Origin: Plantago major
Taxonomy: Eukaryota > Streptophyta > Magnoliopsida > Lamiales > Plantaginaceae
Length of the DNA stretch: 64,000 bases
Assembly (NCBI GenBank): GCA_026545765.1
Contig: CM048844.1
Location: forward strand, 72,879,035 to 72,943,034
Reading direction: 5' to 3'
Shown here: one piece after another, positions 1 to 10,215 of the stretch
How positions within the stretch are numbered: the first letter of the stretch is position 1
How the letters are laid out: each line of letters begins with the position of its first letter
Notes under the pieces: generated by a model
Told to the model about the DNA's origin: nothing
The model's input: the letters and a program-made list of their open reading frames with translations, nothing else
Databases searched by the model: none
Position numbers and translations under genes: made by a program

Positions 1-1175
1 ATCACAAGGATGAGGATAAGAAGGATGATGATGATGCCCCTGCACCAGGGACAAGAGGGATTCCGTAAGGAAACATTGCCTCAGCTGCTGAAAAGCACAC
101 TGAGAGGACATCACAGCAATCCCCTCCTCCATCTCCTCAGAAATCTACTCATCCAACTCCCCAACACAAAGATACTACTGAACAATTAGTTGAGCACTCT
201 GAGGAAACAACTCAGAAAATATCAGATGCACAAGCCAGAGTTGCTCAACTCAAATAACTGTTGGAGGAAGAACAACAACTACATCTTCAACTAGAAGAAA
301 AGATAGCTGAATCCAGAGTCAAGCTAGACAAACTTGAAGAACAAACACGGAAGGAAACGCAAGCTTACTCTGAGATTAGAGCTCCGGGAAGTTGTTGACT
401 ATATTACTAAGGAGCTAGATGCTGAACAAGCATCGGAAGCAAAGCATGATGCTAACGCTGCATCTTCACCAAAGAAACCATCCTCCAAAGGTAAGAAACC
501 CATATCTGAGATGGTTGCCGCCTTCAGAAACCTTGATGAAGAAGTAGAAGAGGATGAAGATCACTGGGTTGATGACTCAGATGATGAAGAAGATAGAACC
601 TTGGCAGAACATGCAAATGTTCACTTGGGAGTTTCTCACTTAAAGAGAAAATTGATAGCTCCTCAAAGCTTCATTAAGAAACCAAATCTCAACTTCCATG
701 ATTACATGGCCAGATACCAGGTTCTGGCAACTCTAAGAAAGGAGTTGTCTCAACAAAATGAAGAAGTAATTGCATCAGTCCCTGCTGGAATGAAAAAGTT
801 CACTGAGCTAATCACTCAAAGAACAACAAGCTTGGTCATTGCTCAGAGAGACCTAGGCATGGTAAGGGATGATGACAATAATCTTGCTGAAAAAGTCCTC
901 AATGAGGCTAGCTATGCTGCTGGAAAAGCAGATGCTACTCAAGGCCCACTGTCAGAGCTCACTGATAAGGATACTGGTCTTATCAAACAAAATCAGGAGC
1001 TCAAGGCCACTCTGGAACAGTTGGTTGCTGCGTACAACTATCTGCAAGGCAACTTTAACTCCCTTTCAGAATCATTTGTGATTCTTAGTCAGCCAACAAT
1101 GACTAAGGGGGGAAGGATTTCAAGATGCTCAGAAAAGAAGAGGAAGAGGAAGAGGAAACAAAAGAAAATCTGAAC
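1..1175 (+). pseudogene. Copia ORF3, middle part (acidic, coiled coil), broken
   Basis: This is the N-terminal and middle region of the extra ORF after pol. It begins with a Lys/Asp-rich stretch, then a Gln/Pro/Ser-rich stretch, then Leu/Glu/Lys heptad-like sequence suggesting a coiled coil (roughly 180-420), an Asp/Glu-rich patch (540-600) and a further helical part ending in a Lys/Arg cluster (1130-1170). Stop codons interrupt it at about 67 and 255, and the long open frame from 334 has no convincing start of its own. It is homologous to the minus-strand sequence at 59209-60617. The function is unknown. A frameshift near 1175 separates it from the C-terminal part. Confidence 0.6.
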
Positions 1176-1228
1176 AACCACCTCTCAGAATTAAAGAGCC
1201 CTCCTCCAGTCAGACTGCTCTACAGATA

Positions 1229-2272
1229 ATGGCCACCACTCAGCAACTTCCTGAAAAAGGAATGACAACAAGGGCCAGAGCACAGAAACCTCCAAGGAGT
1301 ACCAAGGCTCCAAGGAGAAGACAAGTAATAGGGATTGATAAGTCTTCTGAAGAAGAAGAAGAAGAAGGCCAAATCAAATCCCTATGCAATGAAGAAGGCT
1401 GCAAAAGTCTCACAAGAATTGATATTGATGATGATGAAGAGACTGATGAAGATGAAGCTCCTCTTCACGGAAAAAGAAAAATTGATAGCCTAACTGAGCC
1501 AATAGCTGCAAAGCCTTTGGCAGCTAAAACACCCTCTGGAAATACCAAGTCTATCTAGGGTGGTTCTTCAAGTAATACCCCAATGGAAAATTCAAGACAA
1601 AGGAGGAACAGGCTAAGAGCTGAACAAAGAAAAAGTCAACTTCCACTCAGGCCTGAAGAAGCAAAGATTGAGTATGTGAAGACCAACAGTGACTCCTCTG
1701 TCTACAGGTGCATTAATCAGAAGAATGGCTACTGGATTCTGGAACTCAAGCACTTATTGGTAAATGAAAGATTTCCAGAACCAATCCATAAACAGCTCAT
1801 GGCATGGAGAAAAGACAAGCCAATCTTGATTAACACCAACCACATCAAAGCCTGGTTGGATTTTGAAGTAATCAAGAGAATAGAAGCCATGAAGAAAGAC
1901 CTCTCTGATGTATGTCCTTATGGAAAGCCAGATGATGTGCACATAATTCCCAACATCACTGGAACATGCACAAGAGCAAGACTTGTTGTGGAACCCTATG
2001 AGTCCTTCTACTTGACTGAAGATCAATACAAGGGTGATATCAGATATCTGAAGATCATATATGAATACTTCAAGCTATCAGATATCAGAATCGAGCATGC
2101 CTGGAAGTGGGGAAAGTATCTGTGGGTCAAGCACTTTGCCAAGAAAAATCCTACCAAAACCTACAAGGAAGTTTGTGGATTTGCCAGAGACGCAAAGATG
2201 ATTGTCAGGACACTTCTCTATGACTACTCTGATGATATCAAAAGTTTTGGTGATAGGAAATTTGCAGATTGA
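1229..2272 (+). pseudogene. Copia ORF3, C-terminal part with conserved ~200-aa domain
   Basis: One reading frame runs 1229-2272 with a single TAG at 1556-1558. The first 110 codons are basic and then acidic (a run of Glu near 1350, Asp/Glu near 1430). After the stop comes a globular-looking domain rich in Trp, Tyr and charged residues; landmarks are YWILELKHLLVN (about 1730) and HAWKWGKYLWVKHF (about 2095). Copy R at 63263-64000 is nearly identical and has CAG instead of the stop, so the TAG looks like a nonsense mutation. I recognise no named family. By position it corresponds to the so-called envelope-like ORFs of SIRE elements, but no signal peptide or membrane segment is visible. Confidence 0.65.
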
Positions 2273-2650
2273 TCCATGGAACTGCTTTTGAAGACTTGAA
2301 GTGTTGAAGACTTGAAGACTAGTTTATTAGGATGTCTACTTGGAGCTTGGTTACTCCTGTTGTCCTAATCTAAACTATGTATTTTGTATCTTGCTGAATG
2401 AGCAGAATTGTTGTTTTATCTTATATTAAAGTTATCTCTGAACTTTCTTTGTAACATATCTGATGAACCTACTCTCAGATATCAATTTCTATAAAAGATA
2501 ACTTGTCAGCAAAGATCACACCTTGTGATTTGGTTGATGTTTACTTTCTGCACTTAATTATATGAATTGAAAGATCATAAGAAATGATTAAGTGGTGGAT
2601 TGTTTTCTCATTCAGATTTGTAATAGGTTAGATAGTCATCGTTGACTGAT
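2273..2650 (+). other. 3' untranslated spacer of copy A
   Basis: AT-rich spacer between the ORF3 stop and the polypurine tract. No ORF of note. It contains repeated CTTGAAGACTTGAAG-like words near 2290-2320. Equivalent spacers lie at 57798-58208 and 62904-63262 on the minus strand. Confidence 0.6.
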
Positions 2651-2666
2651 CAAAATGGGGGAAATT
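2651..2666 (+). other. polypurine tract of copy A
   Basis: GATCAAAATGGGGGAAATT directly precedes the LTR start TGTTAGG. The same purine tract occurs on the minus strand before the LTRs at 57777-57797 and 62883-62903. It primes plus-strand DNA synthesis in LTR retroelements. Confidence 0.8.
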
Positions 2667-4256
2667 TGTTAGGAATATCTGTTTAGATTTTGAACAGCAA
2701 CCTAATGACTTATCTTAGCTCAGAAAGGTGGTTAGTACTCTTGGTTCACTTGAACACTATAAAAGAGGAAACTCACTAAGTATGATAGTCTAGCAAATCT
2801 TGTATAGGATGTTAGGTCTCCAAATGTAATTTTTATTTTCTGAAGAAGACCAAGAAGAAGGCATCCAGCAGGAAAAGTTCAACGGATTTGAAGATTTGAA
2901 GACTGCACAAGATTGCTGAAGACAAAGGTTTTTCAAATACCTATGACCAGATATCTTGAAGACACAAGAATTTTTTTTTAAACAGTGTTGCAAAAGATAT
3001 CTGAGAAATAAAAGGTTTCTGAACGAGGAAAAGTGCCCACAGATATCTACACTCAGATACCTTGGATAAAGATTATATTTCCGGGAAACAATATATTCTT
3101 AACAAGTGGTATCTGGAGTTGTGATAATCTCTGGAAAAGGACGTGCAAAGCTTCAGAAAGCGTGCATAGTTCCGTTGGCACTACAGGACAAAGTATAGTA
3201 CAGTGCATTAAATGCGCGGACAGAAATGTCTGAAAAAAAACGGTAGCTTCTGAAAAAGAAGACAAACCTACTACAGTACTATACTCAAATATCAATAGTT
3301 TGAAATCGAATTAAGCCTAACGGATACTATTCAAATGGCACTCAAATTCATCTATAAATATCAACACTTAGACTGCTTGAGAACACACCTTAGAACACAC
3401 AGAACTTACACTGAATACTCTCACAAGCTCTCTCAAGCATACTACTTACCTTCAAGCTTTCTGTTGCGACCAAAGCTCTTGATTCTAAGTAGCACAAAAG
3501 TTCAAAGTGTCCTGATCCTTAACAAGCATCGTTATTTGTGAAAGAGTTGAACTAAGATTTCATATCTGAGTTTCATTTTCTTGAACACTTATCATAGACT
3601 TGGGTCAGTAAAGAACAAGATATCATACATTGCAATGTGTATTAAGTATACTTAATTCATAGAGCTATCTGAATAACTGAACAAGTTATTAAAGATGCTG
3701 ACCTGACAAACTACCTTAACCACACCTTAATCGGCGTGGAGTACATGAAGTACTTAGTTTGGGAAACTAAGGAATAACTCCAAGGTTACTGAGCACATGA
3801 AGTACTTAGTTTGGGAAACTAAGGAATAGCTCAAAAGGTTTCGAGTCAGAAGTACTTGGTGAAAGCCGAGGAATAACTCGGGGAACACTTGGTTGGGAAC
3901 TAGTGTATTTAGGAATCCAGAAGATACTTGTAAGGTTACCTCAATTACTGTCTTAGTGGATTCTAGGTGCGAGAAAGGCGAAGTGGATTAGTTGAAGGAT
4001 TACGCCACCTTCGATACCACTATAAAAAGACTTGTTATTTACTTTGCAGCTTTATTACTTGCTTTATTTATCTTGCAAAGTATTTACACTTATCTTGCTG
4101 AGCACGTGCACTTATCACAGAAAAGTCTTCCGCTCTCTGAAATTAAGTATCAGATATCTTCACAGATATCTGAGAAACTGTGTTTATCGACAAAAGTTTT
4201 AAAAGACTATTCACCCCCCCCCCTAGTCTTTTACTTTGCCGTTATCTGGACCAACA
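2667..4256 (+). repeat. 3' LTR, SIRE-like Copia copy A (1590 bp)
   Basis: The LTR has canonical TG...CA ends (TGTTAGGAATATC to GGACCAACA). It carries a TATA box at 3351-3360, a C-run at 4213-4223 just before the 3' end, and many copies of the palindromic word AGATATCT. The first few hundred bases are the U3 region. Related LTRs in the window are 10216-12399, 40741-41862 (partial), 51644-57776 and 61155-62882. Confidence 0.85.
3350..3361 (+). promoter_or_regulatory. TATA box of copy A LTR
   Basis: TCTATAAATATC lies in the LTR, followed by A/C-rich sequence. It is conserved at the same place in the other LTR copies (minus strand at about 62108-62116 and 11808-11817; a TATATATAG variant at about 52481-52490). 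It would start transcription near 3385. Confidence 0.6.
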
Positions 4257-4562
4257 GTAAATACAATATAAAAAAATCAAGTAAAACTTAACCATAATAT
4301 AAAATTTTAGAAAACCCCATTAATGAATAAGAAAAACCCATCAATTTATCAATTATCAACACCAATTCTGATCTAATCATCAATTCATCATCTTCCTCTT
4401 ATTTCCTCTTTATACCATACATCAATTCAAAATCAAAGAACCCTAATCCCGCCATCCCCATCTCCGGCCGTCTTCTCCACCGGACATCACCACTCCGGCT
4501 TCATTGGACCACCAAACTAGATTCGTCTTCTCCGACATTAGGTAATTTTCTAGATCGATTTG
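4257..4562. other. no gene; pyrimidine-rich, 5'UTR-like sequence
   Basis: A-rich DNA followed by a C/T-rich stretch (4380-4545) that resembles a plant 5' untranslated exon and ends in ATTAG followed by GTAATTTT, a possible splice donor. No coding region follows, so I assign no gene. Confidence 0.35.
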
Positions 4563-4790
4563 CTCGAATCTGACTTGGCTCCAACTCAAATGGGTTGAGA
4601 ACGCTACTCAAACCAACAAGGTGAACCTTTCTTTTCGGGACTCCACATATGAGAACTCCAGAGTTAAGCGTGCTTGCTCTAGAGCAATCTTAGGATGGGT
4701 GACCAACCGGGAAGTAGTCTCCCGGTTCGTGCACGAGTGAGGACAAAGTGCGCGGGAAAGTACTTTTTGGACGTAGAAATAAAATGTATA
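4563..4790 (+). repeat. Cassandra-like TRIM LTR fragment carrying 5S rRNA-like sequence
   Basis: Positions 4651-4717 match the 3' two thirds of plant 5S rRNA, including an A-box-like AGTTAAGCGTGC and a C-box-like AGGATGGGTGACC. The flanks (TGGGTTGAGAACGCTAC before, GTGAGGACAAAGTGCG after) match what I know of Cassandra LTRs, a family of terminal-repeat retrotransposons in miniature whose LTRs carry a 5S-derived pol III promoter. I cannot see a partner LTR or exact ends, so this is probably a degraded single LTR. Confidence 0.7.
4651..4717 (+). promoter_or_regulatory. 5S rRNA-like internal pol III promoter
   Basis: The A-box (GAGTTAAGCGTGCTTG), the intermediate spacer (TCTAGAGCAATC) and the C-box (TTAGGATGGGTGACC) occur in 5S order and spacing. 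The 5' third of a 5S gene is replaced by unrelated sequence, so this is not a functional 5S rRNA gene. Activity is unknown. Confidence 0.55.
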
Positions 4791-6960
4791 ATCTTTAATT
4801 ACGAAAAAATGGCGTAGGAAACTCGAAGATCCCCATATCTTGCCCCTTCCAAACTACTAATATGCTCTTCATAATCGAATAAGAGGCCCATAGCCCCCAC
4901 ATGCATCCTTGTGAGACTCGTGCAACCCGTTGACATTTCTAACATTCTTGAAGCAAATGGCACATCACTAACATGATTGAGTCTCATGTAGTACATCCCT
5001 ATTTTTAGTTTTAGATTTTTACAAAATTTTACTTTTAAACTATATATAATGGTAAATTTGTTAATAAATTCATAAATAATAATGTAAGAAATAATATTTT
5101 ATAACATAATTTTGTTGAATATTAAATTATCATCTTCAAGAATGATTTGTGGTCAAAATTAAAAATGATTGACTAGAAATAATGGCATAGAATTTGTCCA
5201 AAAATAAGAATTTGAAATAAAATGATTGTATAAAAAATGGGGAAAAAAACTCAAATAAATTGATTATGATAATTGCTACGTACACATGTGTATTGTAATT
5301 TATACTAACGTAAACCTATAGAAACAACGTTAAACCAATCAAATAATTTATAAATAAATAAATAAATAATTTTAAATATAAAGCCCACATTTTCTTTCCT
5401 TAAAACACATTAATGATAAAATCTTTAACTCTATTTTTCTTTTTCGGGGATTCGATATACATCGATTATATGTTTACATATTCCATTCGAATTACAATCA
5501 ATGATAAACCAACTAACTAATAACTCTATTTAAGAGTAACAGGAGACTCCATTCGGATAAATAACACCCCATTTTGGAGAAAATCACGTCGTCACAGGAA
5601 CTCGATCCCATCACCTCATGCTTTAACTTTATATAAATGACACATTCTTCTTTTCATATATTAAAATTCAGTTTCTATTCATTTATTATAATTTTGCTAT
5701 AATCTCCCGATAAACTCTATGCCAAATAGCATGTTTACTTTTAGAAGAATTTACAGCGTGCTTGGGAAGTGTCTAAGAGCCGACTAAAATCTCGTCTCTA
5801 CCATTTTTGGGTTTCGCTAAAGGTTTTAATCGCGTTGAACAGTACCAGGTTTAAAATTCAGTTACTATTCGTTTTCGGGTTTGGCTAAAGTTACTATTTT
5901 CCTCCTACATTACTTTTTCATTTATTATAACAATCTTAAATCAATCAAATAATATTAAAATCAATCAAATAATCTAAAAATATCTCACACATCAATTCAG
6001 TCTTACACATCATGTATAACAATCCTATAAAACTTTAATTTCAAACCAAACACAAATTTTTAAAATCGAATTATAATTCAGTTACAATTCACGGTTAAAA
6101 CGCAATTAAAATCTAATACATTTTAATCGATTCACAAACAACCACTTAATAACTTTTATATAATGCCCATAGTCAATAAAAAGTCAAATTGTACTCCTTT
6201 CTTTCACATAACTTCATACATTTGTTATTTAACATTATATAAATAATAAAATACTATTATAATTTAATTTACACATAAATTGCATATTTTACCAGTATAA
6301 GTACATCTTGTACCATCATTTTATGTTTTATAATTAATTTTAATTTGTCATCTAAATATATTAGTAGTATCTAATTAGGGGAAGGATCCGGGCAAGAACA
6401 TCGCGTTCCATGTTAACGAAGGATCAACGGACTTTTGGCTATCAGTGTTAGTAAATTAGAGAGGTAATTTTACTTCAATTCAGCTCATTTCTTTATTCAA
6501 GATTGATTCTGTTTTTTCTTCTTGTGTTAGTGTTATGTTTCACTTTAATTTGTAACCATAATTACTTTTAAATATAGATTTGCTGCAAGTATCAAAGTTA
6601 GATTTGGACTTTGATAGGCTAAAGAATTAAATGTAAGAATAATTGTCACCGGTAGGAATCGATGTCTGGGTGCGAGTAAGTGAAGGAGAGCACATTTATT
6701 TTATTGGCCAATAAGAACATTTCATTTTGCTAACACAAACAAATTTGGATCAATCAAAATGAAGGATTGTTCCACGTCAGCATGTTGCACGGCTTCACCA
6801 AAAGGCTTGAAAAAGTCTTCTTTTTATATATATATTTATATAAATATTAAAAGTTTAAAACACCCAAGTAAAGGAAGTAATATGAATTTGGTTTAATGAA
6901 AGATTGTTTTTATTTAAACAAAAATCCAAGTCTGTTTGTTTTAAAAATAAATTTCAAACC
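4791..6960. other. AT-rich intergenic DNA, no gene seen
   Basis: Low-complexity A/T-rich sequence with short ATAA and TAAA repeats (for example 5345-5375). No reading frame above background and no clear element ends. Parts may be old transposon remains. Confidence 0.5.
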
Positions 6961-6962
6961 TC

Positions 6963-7582
6963 CTTGGTAGGCATTTAGGTTTGTGTGATCTTAATTGTTC
7001 CCACCAAGCTAGGAAGCATATTAACTGTTCTTGGCAAAAACCTTTGTCTCCTCATGTGGCTTTGAATGTTGATGGTTCCTATTTGGAGGATAAGGGTTTA
7101 GCAGGGGCAGGTTGTATACTCAGGGGTAAAAATGGTGAATTTATCAGAGCTGCAACTCAATTTTTGGGAAAAATGAATCACAATACTGTTGAACTTAGTG
7201 CACTCTTGCTTGGTTTGAAGATGGCAAACCAACTAAGTTTGTCATATTTACAGATTCAAACTGACTCCCAATATCTTATTTCTTGTCTTAATAGGGAGGA
7301 TCAAGTGGCATGGCGACACATCAACCTGGTGCATGATATTAGAAAAACGTTGGAGGCTTTCCGGGATGTTCAAGTAACTTTTATCTACAGGGAATGCAAT
7401 GGATCAACATAACAATCCTAAGATATTTTTACTTATAGACATTTTGTTTGGGACTTTTGCCCAAGTTGGTTATCGGATGTAATTCTAGTTGACTCTGTTT
7501 GTCGTACCCGGTCTGTCCCGGTGAACACATTATGTACTGGTTAACCCTTTTATCTTAATGTTATGGTATTTAAAAAAAAAAA
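6963..7582 (+). mobile_element. LINE 3'-end fragment (RNase H plus poly-A)
   Basis: The frame at 6981-7412 encodes an RNase H domain of the kind found at the C-terminus of plant L1 LINEs: LNVDGSY (first Asp), NTVELSALLLGLKMA (Glu) and IQTDSQYLI (second Asp). After 7412 a frame change leads to WDFCPSWLSDV, matching the LINE tail at 7774-7962 on the other strand, and the fragment ends in a poly-A run at 7568-7580. About 60 bp around the last catalytic Asp appear deleted. Everything upstream (endonuclease, RT) is missing, as expected of a 5'-truncated or eroded copy. Confidence 0.7.
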
Positions 7583-7700
7583 TTAGCAAAATTTGGCAGC
7601 ATTCATATGTCTCTTGACTTCTTGGAACACCTTTCGAATAATGCTAATAGTATTTTGAAAATTTGGGATATTTGCTCTGCGTGACTCATTTCTATTCTTT
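7583..7700 (+). pseudogene. second LINE RNase H C-terminal remnant
   Basis: Directly after the poly-A at 7580 a short frame encodes LAKFG and, 27 codons on, IWDIC and a stop. This is the C-terminal tail of the same kind of LINE RNase H. It cannot belong to the fragment to its left, which already has its own tail, so it is the remnant of another LINE into which that fragment probably inserted. Confidence 0.5.
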
Positions 7701-7773
7701 TTCTTGAAAACGGATAACTTTTATTAACTTAAGACGAAGAGAAAACAGGTGTACGAGTCACCGAAGTATTTAC

Positions 7774-9065
7774 TTATAACCTCGGTGCTCGTACGTACAT
7801 GCCCGTACTAATATAAGTAACAAGCCACTCCGGGCATACATCCCAAATGCATAAATTATACCTGGGTGATACATTCATCCTTGGGGTGGGGACTGAACTA
7901 TTAGTACTAGTACTACCAAACTTAGCTAGCGCATCTGCTACCCTATTCCTCTCCTGAAACACAAATGGAGTTCCTAAGTTGCAAATCGTTTAAGGAGCTG
8001 CTGGATTTCTGCTACCAGAGGTTGCAGCAGGGTCGATATAGTTGAATTCATGTGAAAACAATTAAGCACAAAACATGAGTCAGTCTGGATTTCTAAATCT
8101 GAGATCCCAAGTTGGCTAGCTAACTGCAGCCCTATTCTTAACGCTGAAAGTTCTGCGACGTTGTTGTCGGTAATGCCAATATAAGCAGAGGCTACGCGAA
8201 CAAAGGAACCATGTCTATTCCTTATTACACAACACAATCCAGCAGGACCTGGGTTATCTAATGATGAACCATCCATATTTAAACAGAAAGGATTTGCTGA
8301 AATCATTCTCCAAGTGCAAAATATAACTTGCTTCCTAACATTTGAGACTTGAGAATAAAGTACAGCACAATCAGATTGAGCCTTGTTAAATTGCTTCAAG
8401 AGTACCATTTGATTAATTGAAGTATTTCTCAATAGAAACTCATTACGAGCTCTCCAAAATAACCATGCTAGCAGCACTAAATTACATAAAATTATGGACT
8501 CCTGGGGAAAGATAGAAAAGATTTGAGCAAAGGACACACAAGAAATAAGTTGATTTTGAGGAAAATAAACAACCCTTATCCAGGAGAAAGTCATACATAG
8601 AAAAAAGAGATGATCAAATGTTTCTTCTTCATTGTGACAAAGAGCACAAATATTTGAAATATTCAAATGACGCGCCACAAGAAATGTCGCAGTTGGTAAA
8701 GTACTCCACACAACCATCCAAAGGAAAACTTTCACACGATGGGGTACTTTCAGTTTCCAAATTCTATGCCAACTCCAACGTGGTTGGATAGTCGATTCAT
8801 TAATCAAACGATTATAAATCGACTTTAGCGTACAGGAGCCAGAAATAGAGAAAGGCCAAAACAACATGTCATGGGTATTAGGTAAAACTTGAGATAATTT
8901 TGAGACATCCCACTGCCAATTGAGTATGTAATCACTAACCCTTTCATTTATGTTTCGATCAGGTGGTTTAAAGTGCATGAGAGTAAAGTGTGGCAGCCAA
9001 TTATTATCTTGCCAGAATGCAATCTGAGTGCCATCCCCTACTCTCCAAGCAAGCTTATGTTTCAA
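7774..9065 (-). pseudogene. LINE ORF2 C-terminus: zinc-binding region and RNase H
   Basis: The frame at 7974-9065 begins in the region before the zf-RVT motif (WRVGDGTQIAFWQDNNW), has a cysteine/histidine cluster (CALCHNEEETFDHLFFLC) and then RNase H with MDGSS (Asp), NVAELSALRIGL (Glu) and IQTDSC (Asp). A stop/frame break at about 7965 separates it from 7774-7962, which holds the last conserved block NRVADALAKFG and the C-terminal tail. The protein processes the RNA:DNA hybrid during target-primed reverse transcription. Pseudogene because of several frame breaks. Confidence 0.75.
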
Positions 9066-9089
9066 AAAATCCTTATGTCGATGGAAGGT

Positions 9090-10215
9090 TCACCACAACC
9101 AACTGTGAGCTGGTGTGGAAGAAGCCTCCCAGATGAAGATGAAGGGAAAATACTTGAACTTGTAAAAAGTGGCCCACAAAGATGACGGTCGAGAGATAAG
9201 CTTCCAAACTAGTTTAACAAGATAGGCTTGATTTAACACAGTTAAATTTCGCAAACCTAATCCTCCTAAATGTGTTTGAGTACAGGTAAGACGCCAACTT
9301 AAACAGGCTCTTTTACATTGCATCTTATTAGAGGACCACAAATTTTTTTATTAAGTCGATCGAGGCCCAAAATAGAAGAAGTTGGAATGTGACAAACAGA
9401 CATAGTATATGATCGAATAGTGGAAGAGACAGACTGGATTAGGGTTCTTCTTCCCGCAAACGAGAGAAAACGATTATACCACATATTGATTTTTGACTGG
9501 GTTTTGGTTAATAAATGATGAAAAAGGTCCAACTTTTTCTTTCCGAATAGAAAAGGCAATCCTAAGTATTTATCACAACGTTTATTTGGTATAACATTAA
9601 GCAGCTGAGTGTAATATTTTCGAATATTGGAAGGAGGGTTTGGTGAAAAGATTATCCTTGTCTTTTGCCAACAAATTGCTTGGCCTGAGGCTTCAACATA
9701 AATTTTCAAACAATTTTGAAGACTTTGAATTGATTTTTTATTTGCTTTACAAAACACCATATAGTCGTCGGCGAAACATAAAATTGGAAGAGCTTCACAA
9801 TGTCTACTAGGCTTTAATGCATCAAAAAGATTTGTGTTAACAAATTGCATGAGCTTAACAATGAACAGATCTTGGCAAAGGATGAACAAAAAAGGGAATA
9901 TCGGATCACCCTGACATATACCTCTAGAAGGAAACCACGTTTGAGAATTAAAACCATTAACCTTGACTTGGGATGAGGCACTTTTAACATAAGACATGAT
10001 CAAACTTATAAAAGATAGAGGAAAACCAAATTTTTGAAGAGCAAGTTCTATAAAATCCCATTCAAGGCGATCATATGCCATTCCGATGTCTAATTTTAAA
10101 GCTAGAAAATGATTTTTTCCTTTTCTTTTGGTGGACATTGTATGAAGCTGCCCGTGGGCTAGCATTATACTACCTGTAATTTGCATGCCTGGAACAAAGC
10201 CGTTTTGAAACGGTG
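9090..10215 (-). pseudogene. LINE ORF2 reverse transcriptase, main part
   Basis: The frame starts at the insertion point of the solo LTR (10215) with PFQNGFVPGMQITGS, an RT block-2 motif, continues through MAYDRLEWDF and GICQGDPIFPFLFI, and has the catalytic FADD box at 9764-9775. A frame change near 9320 leads to 9090-9341 (MQCKRACLSWRLTCTQTHLG), the usual region after RT. The apparent coding upstream of 10215 in the same frame is LTR sequence read by chance. Confidence 0.8.

Larger units (their letters stand above)
1..4256 (+). mobile_element. SIRE-like Copia retrotransposon, 3' half (copy A)
   Basis: The segment runs from the middle of a post-pol ORF through a polypurine tract (2651-2666) to a complete 3' LTR (2667-4256). 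The LTR starts TGTTAGGAATATC and ends GGACCAACA, the same ends seen in four other LTR copies in this window. Copia assignment rests on the copy at 40741-44944, where the same LTR end is followed by a tRNA-Met primer site and Copia gag. The SIRE/Maximus label is inferred from LTR length (1.6 kb), primer site and the extra ORF after pol. The 5' part lies outside the window. Confidence 0.8.

Noticed and set aside
4651..4717. 5S rRNA gene
   Set aside because: Only the internal promoter two thirds match; the 5' third is unrelated and the flanks look like Cassandra LTR, so it is not a true 5S gene.
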